From NCBI GenBank assembly GCA_050011775.1, contig JBEKIL010000001.1, positions 62,001 through 126,000 on the forward strand: DNA of 64,000 nt, read 5' to 3'. Shown piece after piece: positions 35,144-42,973 of this stretch; position 1 is the stretch's first letter; the number at the start of each line of letters is the position of its first letter. The translations under genes and the position numbers were made by a program. The notes under the pieces are model-generated. The model ran no database searches. It was not told the origin of the DNA and was given only the letters and a program-made list of their open reading frames with translations. This DNA comes from CAVZMI01 sp050011775 (lineage in GTDB: Bacteria; Bacteroidota; Ignavibacteria; UBA10030; CAVZMI01).

Positions 35144-36655
35144 ATGAAAAGACCAGAAACGCTTGGAGCACTCCGCGGCTCTGGATATACTCCGCGACCG
35201 GTTAAAGAAGAAGTGCGTGAAAATTTGATTGAGAAAATACGCCGTCACGATCGTATTTTTCCCGGTATCATCGGCTATGATGAAACTGTTATCCCGGCGT
35301 TAATCAATGCTATTCTTGCTAAGCACGACCTTCTTCTGCTGGGTCTTCGTGGGCAGGCAAAATCTAGGATCGTCCGTCAACTTCCATCGCTTCTTGATGA
35401 ATACATACCGATTGTGAGGGGAAGTGAAATTAATGATAATCCATTTCGACCTGTGAGCAGATATGCTGTGGAGACAATTACCCGCGACGGCGATGATACT
35501 GCAATAGAATGGATACACCGTGACGAACGCTACAGTGAAAAACTGGCGACACCTGATGTAACCATCGCCGATCTCATCGGTGATATTGATCCGATTAAGG
35601 CGGTATCACAGCGTCTTCATTATTCACATGAAGGAGCGATTCATTTCGGTTTGATCCCCAGGGCCAACAGAGGTATTTTTGCTATGAACGAACTTCCCGA
35701 TCTTCAGCCTCGAATCCAGGTCGGGTTGTTCAACATCATGGAAGAAAAGGATATTCAAATTCGTGGATTTCATGTTCGTTTCCCACTCGATATTATGATC
35801 GTCTTTACCGCAAATCCCGAAGATTATACAAGTCGCGGTAATATTATTACTCCGTTAAAAGACCGGATCGATTCACAGATCATCACCCATTACCCACAGA
35901 CTATGGACGATGCAATTGCCATCACCCGACAGGAAGCGTGGGTTCAACGTAATGGGAAAATATTGAAGGTGCCAAAGTATTTCGAAGAGATTATCGAACA
36001 AATTGCTTTCGAAGCCCGAAAAAGCGAATTTATTGATCAAAAATCCGGAGTCAGCGCACGCCTGGCGATATCCGCAATGGAAAATTTAATCAGTACTGCC
36101 GAACGCCGGGCTATTTTATTGAATGATGAAACTATCATACCGCGTTTGTGCGACCTCCATCATGTTCTGCCCGGAATGACAGGTAAACTCGAACTCGTTT
36201 TTGAGGGTGAGCAGGAAGGGTCGGTAAAAGTCGGTAGAGCTCTCATCGGAAAAGCCGTACGTGAAATTTTCAAACAGTATTTCCCCGATCCGCTCAGGAA
36301 ACAACCGAGACGTCGCTCTTCTCGTGAAGAAGAACCATCGACAGAAGAAGCAATCTATTCTCCAATTCTGAAATGGTTTGAGAACGGAAACAGCATCGAA
36401 ATAACCGATGAGATGCCGACAGTCGAGTATTGTAAACAGTTACAGCGGGTGTCCGGATTGCTGGAAGTGACGTCGCGCTATATGGAGTTTGATCGCCGGA
36501 ATATTGCTGAGTACGCAGCGGCAATGGAGTTCGTGCTTGACGGACTTCATCAGAATTCAAAAATTGCTAAAGAGGTTATTGATAATGTAACCTCATACAA
36601 AGATATGGTCGGTACCATTTTTGCCGGCCAGTCCCGATTCGGCGACGAGGATTGA
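35144..36655 (+). CDS. MoxR/magnesium-chelatase-I-like AAA+ ATPase
   Basis: A 503-residue ATPase that probably works with the VWA protein behind it as a chelatase or chaperone-like pair. ATP-site features: LLLGLRGQAKSRIVRQLP, a Walker A with Ala in place of the Gly before Lys; a Walker B-like RGIFAMNELPDLQPR; a sensor region VFTANPEDYTSRGNIITPLKDR. The C-terminal lid is longer than in MoxR. I start at the ATG at 35144 with GGAGAGG 8 or so bases upstream; ATGs at 35054 and 35102 are alternatives that overlap the divergent gene's start. It ends 2 bases before the next ATG. Confidence 0.85.
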   Translation: MKRPETLGALRGSGYTPRPVKEEVRENLIEKIRRHDRIFPGIIGYDETVIPALINAILAKHDLLLLGLRGQAKSRIVRQLPSLLDEYIPIVRGSEINDNPFRPVSRYAVETITRDGDDTAIEWIHRDERYSEKLATPDVTIADLIGDIDPIKAVSQRLHYSHEGAIHFGLIPRANRGIFAMNELPDLQPRIQVGLFNIMEEKDIQIRGFHVRFPLDIMIVFTANPEDYTSRGNIITPLKDRIDSQIITHYPQTMDDAIAITRQEAWVQRNGKILKVPKYFEEIIEQIAFEARKSEFIDQKSGVSARLAISAMENLISTAERRAILLNDETIIPRLCDLHHVLPGMTGKLELVFEGEQEGSVKVGRALIGKAVREIFKQYFPDPLRKQPRRRSSREEEPSTEEAIYSPILKWFENGNSIEITDEMPTVEYCKQLQRVSGLLEVTSRYMEFDRRNIAEYAAAMEFVLDGLHQNSKIAKEVIDNVTSYKDMVGTIFAGQSRFGDED

Positions 36656-36657
36656 GC

Positions 36658-37764
36658 ATGCGTATCCGTTTCTCACGATGGCTGGCAGATTCGAGCACCG
36701 ATGAAGTCTTTCTACAATCGCTCATTTCCCTTTTCGGTCATCTTCTCCTTCAGGCGAGCGGCGATGTTCATGAAGCACTCGAGTGGCTGCGTCAACTCGA
36801 CCAGGAATACCATATCTTCAACAAGTCGATGACATTGGATGAGTTCATCGATCAGCTTAAAGAACTCGGTTTAATTGAAGAAGTCAATAACATTTTTAAT
36901 GTCACTGCCCGAGGGGTTCAAAGGATAAGGCAGGATGCATTGAATGAAATTTTCCGCACATTGACAAAGAGTACGCTTGGTACGCATGAGACTCCCTACC
37001 TAGGAACCGGAGTCGACCGGTTGAGTGAGACAAAGAAATATCATTTCGGTGATCAACCGATGAATATTGATGTCACCTCCACAATCACCAATGCCCTGAA
37101 AAGAAACGGAATCGAAGAATTCCGGCTTACGGAAGACGATCTTGAAGTCTACGAAACAGAGCACACGACTTCCTGTGCAACCATCTTAATGCTCGATATC
37201 AGTCACAGCATGATCCTTTATGGGGAAGACAGGATTACGCCGGCTAAACAGGTTGCACTTGCCCTTTCCGAGCTTATTCATGCAAAATACCCAAAAGACA
37301 TTATCCGGCTGGTTACTTTCGGCGATTACGCCGAAGAAGTCGGTATACACAAGCTACCATTTCTTTCAGTAGGACCATATCATACCAATACAAAAGCAGG
37401 ATTGCAGCTCGCCCGGAATCTTCTCCGGCGGTGCGGGAATACAAATAAACAGATTTTCATGATCACCGACGGTAAACCTTCGGCAATTTTTGAAGAAAGC
37501 GGGAAGCTGTACAAAAATTCTTTTGGTCTTGATCCACGAATCGTAAACAAAACGCTCGACGAAGCTGTTGCATGCCGGCGTGAACATATTACCATAAGTA
37601 CATTTATGGTTGCCCGCGATCCATACCTGAAGAATTTTGTCGAAGAACTCACGAAAGCAAATCGGGGGCGTGCCTACTATTCCTCGGTGACGAACCTGGG
37701 AGAATTTCTTTTCGTCGATTACATCCGGAACAGGCGGAAGCGGTATACCGCCGGTAATTTGTAA
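36658..37764 (+). CDS. VWA-domain protein, partner of the AAA+ ATPase
   Basis: A 368-residue cytoplasmic protein. The N-terminal half is helical and unknown; the C-terminal half (about 175-360) is a von Willebrand factor A domain with the metal site MLDISHSM (DxSxS) near 182, TNTKAGLQLARNLL near 245 giving the Thr, and MITDGKPS near 270 giving the Asp. It follows the ATPase gene by 2 bases, a pairing typical of MoxR-VWA and chelatase I/D systems that act on metals or complexes. Substrate unknown. Confidence 0.85.
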   Translation: MRIRFSRWLADSSTDEVFLQSLISLFGHLLLQASGDVHEALEWLRQLDQEYHIFNKSMTLDEFIDQLKELGLIEEVNNIFNVTARGVQRIRQDALNEIFRTLTKSTLGTHETPYLGTGVDRLSETKKYHFGDQPMNIDVTSTITNALKRNGIEEFRLTEDDLEVYETEHTTSCATILMLDISHSMILYGEDRITPAKQVALALSELIHAKYPKDIIRLVTFGDYAEEVGIHKLPFLSVGPYHTNTKAGLQLARNLLRRCGNTNKQIFMITDGKPSAIFEESGKLYKNSFGLDPRIVNKTLDEAVACRREHITISTFMVARDPYLKNFVEELTKANRGRAYYSSVTNLGEFLFVDYIRNRRKRYTAGNL

Positions 37765-37793
37765 TTCATTCTGAATTTTAATATTTTATATGA

Positions 37794-37817
37794 TGGGACG
37801 TTGCGTGCAACGTCCCA
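37794..37817. repeat. GGGACGTTGC hairpin, possible terminator
   Basis: A perfect 11-bp inverted repeat, TGGGACGTTGC-GT-GCAACGTCCCA, 30 bases after the VWA gene and 20 before tRNA-Leu. A close relative lies at 51995-52022 next to tRNA-Met. There is no T run, so a dispersed palindrome is as likely as a terminator. Confidence 0.7.
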
Positions 37818-37837
37818 ACTCGTCAATCGCGCTGAAC

Positions 37838-37921
37838 GCCGCGGTGCTGAAATTGGTATACAGGCTGGACTTAGGATCCAGTGCTCGAAAGGGCATGAGA
37901 GTTCGAGTCTCTCCCGCGGCA
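37838..37921 (+). tRNA. tRNA-Leu (anticodon TAG)
   Basis: 84 bases with a long variable arm, as in type II tRNAs: acceptor GCCGCGG/CCGCGGC, anticodon stem CTGGA/TCCAG with loop CTTAGGA, variable arm around TGCTCGAAAGGGCA, T loop TTCGAGT, discriminator A. CCA is not encoded. Confidence 0.94.
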
Positions 37922-38037
37922 CTAGAAAATGGGGAATTATGAATGATGAATGAAAGAGCAGCGATGATTTACCGTTGAATTTCTTCCCTAAATTTCTTAT
38001 GCCAATTTTTTATTTTCCAGGTATCCACCTCTGTTTG

Positions 38038-38134
38038 TGCCAAATGGCAACGGAGGTATATATTGCCATTGTAGGACAACCCAGAGGTCTACGACCTGTA
38101 AGGGGTGGCCTATTTGTAGCACTGCCATTTGGCA
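38038..38134. repeat. 97-bp element bounded by inverted repeats
   Basis: TGCCAAATGGCA at 38038-38049 is the exact reverse complement of TGCCATTTGGCA at 38123-38134. The interior has further paired words (AGGTCTACGACCT). It occupies the gap between tRNA-Leu and the RRM gene and does not code. Confidence 0.55.
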
Positions 38135-38175
38135 TTACCTACGGCGTAGAATCCCTCCTTAAAAATAAAGAGTGC

Positions 38176-38475
38176 TTAATACCGAGAACGGTTTCCATAG
38201 CCGCCGCGTCCACGGTCGTTCGACTTTCGGTCGGCCGTCGGGCGGGCTTCGTTCACCACCATTTTTCGCCCATTTACTTCTTTATCATTCAATCCGGCAA
38301 TAGCTGCCTCTGCTTCCGAGCGTACCGGCATCTCTACAAATCCGAACCCCTTCGCCGTTCCGGAAAATTTGTCTTTTATGAGGGTAACGGAATCAACTGC
38401 CCCGAACGCTGCAAATTCCTTTCGCAATTCATCTTCCGAAATATCGTGTGACAGATTACCGACATACATTTTCAT
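38176..38475 (-). CDS. RRM-type RNA-binding protein
   Basis: A 99-residue single-RRM protein of the kind found in cyanobacteria and Bacteroidota, probably a cold- or stress-related RNA-binding protein. RNP2 is MYVGNL (residues 3-8) and RNP1 is KGFGFVEM (about 43-50), both intact. The last 20 residues are basic and Gly-rich (RGRGGYGNRSRY). Good GGAG box before the ATG. Single gene with a long AT-rich upstream region. Confidence 0.93.
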   Translation of the reverse strand: MKMYVGNLSHDISEDELRKEFAAFGAVDSVTLIKDKFSGTAKGFGFVEMPVRSEAEAAIAGLNDKEVNGRKMVVNEARPTADRKSNDRGRGGYGNRSRY

Positions 38476-38803
38476 GGTGTTTCTCCTTTTATTATTGTGT
38501 ATTGTTGTTTGATGCGTGATCGATACAAGTGATTTTCTCTAGAGGTGTTATCTTGAGTTTTTATCTGGCAGGAACCATTGAATGTTTTACGAATCCTGTG
38601 GGGTATCGCTCTATACATAGTATACTAAATATTTTCATCACTTCCTACAGAAGAATGATCATGTTTAATAGGATTCTCTTCTCCGGCAAGGCTGTCCAGT
38701 GATTCTATCGATTTATGATAGAAAACATTGGGTTGCAGTCACACAGAAACGTGGAATGATTTAATATATTTATCAGTGTGAATGCTAGCTTGGTTACAAA
38801 AAA
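38476..38803. other. Intergenic region upstream of the RRM gene
   Basis: About 330 bases. The first part should hold the RRM leader and promoter, but I recognise no motif; the leader is long enough for post-transcriptional control. A 35-base block at 38774-38808 recurs at 42206-42240. No gene seen. Confidence 0.35.
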
Positions 38804-38831
38804 GCCCCACATCGATTTAGAGATGAGGGGC
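38804..38831 (-). terminator. Terminator of the 38855-40600 gene
   Basis: 10-bp stem GCCCCaCATC (38804-38813) with GATGaGGGGC (38822-38831); one internal mismatch. On the minus strand it is followed by TTTTTTTGTAACC. The downstream 35 bases are shared with the terminator at 42229-42265. Confidence 0.8.
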
Positions 38832-38854
38832 ATTAATACTTGAATAAGATCGTT

Positions 38855-40600
38855 TTACTTAATCAGTTGCATTTTTTTGATTTCAGTGAACGATCCAGCC
38901 TGCAATTTATAGAAGTACATACCTGACGAGAGTTTACTTCCATCAAATTCTACACTATGATATCCTGCCGGACATTCACAATCAATCAAAGTCTCAACTT
39001 CGCGACCAAGTACATCGCATACAGATATCTTTACATATGCCGCCGATGGCATAGCAAAGCTGATCTTTGTAGTTGGATTGAATGGATTTGGATAATTTTG
39101 ATACAATTCCGCTGTCTGAGGAATTTCTTCTGCAATGGTCGATTGCATGACAAGATTACCACTGTGTTCACTTAACAGGATCCTCAGACCTAGATACTTC
39201 AAAACGCGTGAATTTTCTAGGGGCGATTCCATTGAAGAAGTAAAAGCCGTGATAGCATATAAGATGGGGACGCAATTACTGACATTTACACTGATGTTTT
39301 TATCGCTCCATGACGTTGTATTCCTGCCGTTTACGATTCCAACAAGGGAGAAAGAAGTTGCATTACCGTATTGGCGGAATATATGGTACCCGATAACCTC
39401 TGCCGCGACATCTGAAGACGACCATGAAAGAAGCGGATGAGTTCCCGCATTATCTGTAATGGTGCTGCCGCCGAATGACGTCGGCGATGATAATGTTTTT
39501 GTAAAATTTGCGACATATTGCGTGTGATCTGTCGGAATATCGGGTGATGAAACCACTGTCCCATTTCCCGTCCAGTTGTTTAATGAATAATCGTATCCAT
39601 TCAAATTACGAATAAAGCTCGGAGCGGAGAATGAAACCGATCCACGTTCAAGTAGTATCTGTTGATAACCAGATGGATAAGAAGTATTGTTTACAGTGAC
39701 AGTACCGCCGCCAAATGAAGTCATGAATGTGAGATTGAATTCTTTTAAGAAATTAGCAGTCCAAGTTCCTCCTTGTGTAACTTTTAATGCAAAAGCCGTC
39801 TGCGGTTTTGTCACTATTGTGTACCCTGTCGGATCAGACCAGTTTTGATAGTCTCGATAATACCATTTACCATTCGAAGCATCTTGGATATATTGATGAT
39901 CGACTGCTGCGATAGGATGAGTACTACCCGTTGACAAATTGAATGATGACCCAGATGAGAAACTTGTACCGTCGACCATCAAATTACCGGAATTGAAACT
40001 GTTTTTAAATATACAAGTGAAGTGACCAGGTGTGTAAGTAATATTTAGCACCAGAACAACGCCTGCTTCGGAACCATCTGAATTTTCACTAATACAGAGA
40101 GCTCCAAGATTAACAATAGTTTGAGTGGATATTGCGTTTTTAACAACGCTGGTCAGAGATGGGGATGTTTTCGAAAGAAATGGTGCGGATGCATAATTCA
40201 AGTTATCGAAATATGTGGTACCACCTCCAACTGCATTATAAATATCTTTATAAGGTGAATAGGGTGTGATATTGGATGGCACAGCGGTAATACGAGCACT
40301 ATACGAACTTTTCTCATAATTAAATACAGATATGTCAAGACTAATACTCGATACATTTGCATCTCTAGGGATTTGATAGGGCGATAAATCAAAAAAATAT
40401 GCAGTATGATAAATATTTTGCCCATTATCGAATGAACCATCTTTCCGACCTATATTGTAAATTCCCACCGGGTTGAAACCACTAACTGTTGAGTTTACAA
40501 TAGCAAGTGTTGTAGGAGAGATGGCTATGCTTATGGGTTGCTGTGCACATAAAATGACATTCATCAGAAAAAAGGCGGGAAAAAAAATGGATTTTTTCAT
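38855..40600 (-). CDS. Secreted T9SS cargo protein, function unknown
   Basis: A 581-residue exported protein with signal peptide 1-19 (VILCAQ). The first 190 residues look like a beta-rich domain (SISLDISVFNYEKSSYSARI); the middle has two copies of a module with ACTIFKNSF-like and LTFMTSFGGGTVTVNNT strands, each with a SGS or SYPSGYQ turn, as in bacterial repeat proteins; then a fibronectin-III-like domain near 380-470 (LSWSSSDVAAEVIGYHIFRQ). The C-terminal 80 residues are a T9SS sorting domain (YPNPFNPTTKISF). No catalytic residues can be named. Confidence 0.8.
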   Translation of the reverse strand: MKKSIFFPAFFLMNVILCAQQPISIAISPTTLAIVNSTVSGFNPVGIYNIGRKDGSFDNGQNIYHTAYFFDLSPYQIPRDANVSSISLDISVFNYEKSSYSARITAVPSNITPYSPYKDIYNAVGGGTTYFDNLNYASAPFLSKTSPSLTSVVKNAISTQTIVNLGALCISENSDGSEAGVVLVLNITYTPGHFTCIFKNSFNSGNLMVDGTSFSSGSSFNLSTGSTHPIAAVDHQYIQDASNGKWYYRDYQNWSDPTGYTIVTKPQTAFALKVTQGGTWTANFLKEFNLTFMTSFGGGTVTVNNTSYPSGYQQILLERGSVSFSAPSFIRNLNGYDYSLNNWTGNGTVVSSPDIPTDHTQYVANFTKTLSSPTSFGGSTITDNAGTHPLLSWSSSDVAAEVIGYHIFRQYGNATSFSLVGIVNGRNTTSWSDKNISVNVSNCVPILYAITAFTSSMESPLENSRVLKYLGLRILLSEHSGNLVMQSTIAEEIPQTAELYQNYPNPFNPTTKISFAMPSAAYVKISVCDVLGREVETLIDCECPAGYHSVEFDGSKLSSGMYFYKLQAGSFTEIKKMQLIK

Positions 40601-40731
40601 GGTCGTATCCTTCCTTGGAGAATTAAGAAAACCTTGTTATATTATGGGTGACAAATAGAACGAGCTCGAATTTGTAAAAAATAATTCGAGTAATAGGGTG
40701 CCAACCTTATTGTCGTCTGTTTGTCGCAGTT

Positions 40732-40760
40732 CTGGGGCGGTGTTAGTAGCACCGCCTCAG
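40732..40760. terminator. Hairpin between two secreted-protein genes
   Basis: CTGGGGCGGTG (40732-40742) pairs with CACCGCCTCAG (40750-40760) around 7 bases with one mismatch. A TTTTTT run follows on the plus strand only, while both neighbouring genes are on the minus strand, so its role for them is unclear. Confidence 0.5.
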
Positions 40761-40806
40761 GTTTTTTAGTCAATCTGCTTAGCGATATTTATCCTTTCTA
40801 TTGTCT

Positions 40807-41850
40807 TTATTTTCCGTGGACAATATAGGTTTTGTAGCCATCATTCCCAATGATGAACGCTTCAACACCATCGGTCCAGACCGTGTAGAATGCAACATCC
40901 TGGTTAATCGGCAAAGCTAATTTTTTCCAATCTGTACCGTTATAGTGATAGAGCGTTGCCAGACCACCACATGCGAAAAGATTATTTGCACTGCTACCGC
41001 CTACATGATAAATCCATTCCTCATCGAACAGTTTATTCCAACCGTTCCCTATCCACTTCCACACTCCGCCGCCGGCTGAATACATTTGATGGTCTATAAG
41101 GGTGAGCTGTGGGCCAAAGTTGGCTTGCGATGTGCCCTGCAGTGTAGAATCAATAATATCCCAGGATGAACCGTTGAATCGATATAAATAATGGAATGAT
41201 GAGTCAAGAGGCTGAGTTACATCATTTCTATAACCTGCCATATAGACTTCAGAGGTCGACAATGCTACAATAAATCCTAATTGAATTCCTTGGGGTGGTA
41301 TATAGATCGGGTAGTGCTTGATTGAGACGCCGTCGAAATGAAACAAAACATTTGTTCCCCCTGCCCAGACATCATTGGGTGTTGCTCCGCCAACTGATTG
41401 GAGCATCCGTCCTCTACCAGGTAATTGCATTTCTTTCCAAGTTGTGCCGTCGTAGTGGATGATTAAACTACTGTCTACATAATAACCGAGTCCGGGCGGT
41501 TCTATATATTCCATTCCAACTGTCCATATATCATTTGGACTAAATCCATAAACTGATGCAAGGTCAATAGAACCAGTTGGTAATGGATCAATTGCACTCC
41601 ATTTCAACCCGTCAAAGTGAAACATTTTACCGTAACCCCGGTCATTATGTCCCACAATGTATAAATCATGGACAGAGCTACCCCATATGCTTCGCATATT
41701 AGTTTGAAAACTCCCTGGATACAAAAGCGTATCAATCGTCCATGTATATGTGCGGGGGTCTTTATATTCATCCGGTCCTGTCGGAGATTTACAACAGGAT
41801 AATAAAGAGAATAGCATTGCTATGATGATTATAAGAAACAGCTTCTTCAT
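40807..41850 (-). CDS. Lipoprotein with beta-propeller-like repeats
   Basis: A 347-residue lipoprotein; the frame is open to 42012, but I start at the ATG at 41850 that opens a lipoprotein signal (LLSCC, Cys near 19-20) and has GAGGA upstream. The body has five or six copies of a repeat of about 50 residues of the form GxSxxDxWxxG followed by hYDGxxW: SIWGSSVHDLYIVGHND, SVYGFSPNDIWTVG, SVGGATPNDVWAGG, HVGGSSANNLFACGG. This suggests a beta-propeller with surface-binding role. No T9SS tail, unlike its neighbours. Confidence 0.8.
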   Translation of the reverse strand: MKKLFLIIIIAMLFSLLSCCKSPTGPDEYKDPRTYTWTIDTLLYPGSFQTNMRSIWGSSVHDLYIVGHNDRGYGKMFHFDGLKWSAIDPLPTGSIDLASVYGFSPNDIWTVGMEYIEPPGLGYYVDSSLIIHYDGTTWKEMQLPGRGRMLQSVGGATPNDVWAGGTNVLFHFDGVSIKHYPIYIPPQGIQLGFIVALSTSEVYMAGYRNDVTQPLDSSFHYLYRFNGSSWDIIDSTLQGTSQANFGPQLTLIDHQMYSAGGGVWKWIGNGWNKLFDEEWIYHVGGSSANNLFACGGLATLYHYNGTDWKKLALPINQDVAFYTVWTDGVEAFIIGNDGYKTYIVHGK

Positions 41851-42228
41851 CCATTCCTCGGATGTTTGGATATAGACGGGTACTTTATGGAAGGGCGAAA
41901 CGAGGGAAGAGTACCCTAGATGAAAAATATCTTCTGCGAACAGCAAAAAGTTTTTTTCTACTTCTATAAACCTCAAATAAAATTTAATGCACTTCTGGAA
42001 ATGCCTTAGCATAGGATTGGCAGCACTTATCGCTAAGAAGTAAAAAAACGTAAATATTCACTTATAATTTATGATATATAATAATTTACGCAGTGTCAAG
42101 AATTATTATTGGAATCATACATATTCAAGAAGTTAGATCTGATGATACCAAATATAATATCTCCTAACCTGGTGGGAACTCCGGAGACTATCACTAATGA
42201 TATGTCAGGGTGAATGCTATCTTGGTTA
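41851..42228. other. AT-rich intergenic region
   Basis: About 380 bases upstream of the propeller lipoprotein. A long AT-rich part (42030-42110) is likely promoter; a copy of the 35-base block seen at 38774 starts at 42206. No gene or clear motif. Confidence 0.35.
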
Positions 42229-42265
42229 CAAAAAAGCCCAGCATCCAATGAAGGAAGAGGGCTTT
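42229..42265 (-). terminator. Terminator of the 42308-42745 gene
   Basis: AAAGCCC (42233-42239) pairs with GGGCTTT (42259-42265); the minus strand continues in TTTTTTGTAACC. The flank shares about 31 of 35 bases with the one beside 38804. Confidence 0.7.
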
Positions 42266-42307
42266 ATTTATCTAGCACATAATTCGGGGCAGGTCAGTGT
42301 TGTCAGC

Positions 42308-42745
42308 TCATTTTATCACCTCTTGAGCCTCTTCGAATCCCGCGGGAGGTTGAAGCACTTTGAACTGAATACTTTCCGAGTTAGCGTATTCGACTTTTAT
42401 CTTGATATCCTGAAATGTTATGAGGTCGGACTGATTCAGATCAAACTGGAATTCTTGATAGAATGATTGTTTTGCTTCGCCTCCGGTTCGTTCGTCAATG
42501 TAATACTCTCGATAACTTACTTTGATAATGCTGGTAGCAATACCGTCATAGACCAGGCTTTTTCGGATTCCGTCGAACTTCCATCCATAAACTCTATTCC
42601 TCATCCCGGATTCCCACTGAATTAACACACCGCCAGCTGTCGTTTCTATTACTGAATTAAGCCCGAAACTCCGAGTGAAATACTTTTCATTCGCAAGGCT
42701 GCATCCGATAAACATTAGGCATACAACTGCAAATAATGTCTTCAT
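42308..42745 (-). CDS. Small lipoprotein, unknown function
   Basis: A 145-residue predicted lipoprotein; the signal ends at LMFIGC (Cys15). The rest is a compact beta-rich domain (GGVLIQWESGMRNRVYGWKFDG, then a strand pair near 85-120). I do not recognise a family. It stands alone with its own terminator, upstream gene 230 bases away. Confidence 0.7.
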   Translation of the reverse strand: MKTLFAVVCLMFIGCSLANEKYFTRSFGLNSVIETTAGGVLIQWESGMRNRVYGWKFDGIRKSLVYDGIATSIIKVSYREYYIDERTGGEAKQSFYQEFQFDLNQSDLITFQDIKIKVEYANSESIQFKVLQPPAGFEEAQEVIK

Positions 42746-42973
42746 GATTGTTACTCCATGAAGTAATAGTAATTGATTTGCCTCATTGTGAAATTTCCGC
42801 CGTTAAATAGCAACACAATGGCGCATCACTTTTCTCTTGACATTGAACAAGCAATCCTTCAAAATAACGCAACCATGCACCGGTAATTTGCAAATGTTTA
42901 ATTCAATAATCGCACCGGCGCGTGCTTGAGTGTTCTTCACATCGTAGTGCCTGCTGTTGTGCGCAGTTGCCCG

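Noticed and set aside
37975..38451. 158-codon plus-strand open frame
   Set aside because: Antisense to the RRM gene and running through an inverted-repeat element.
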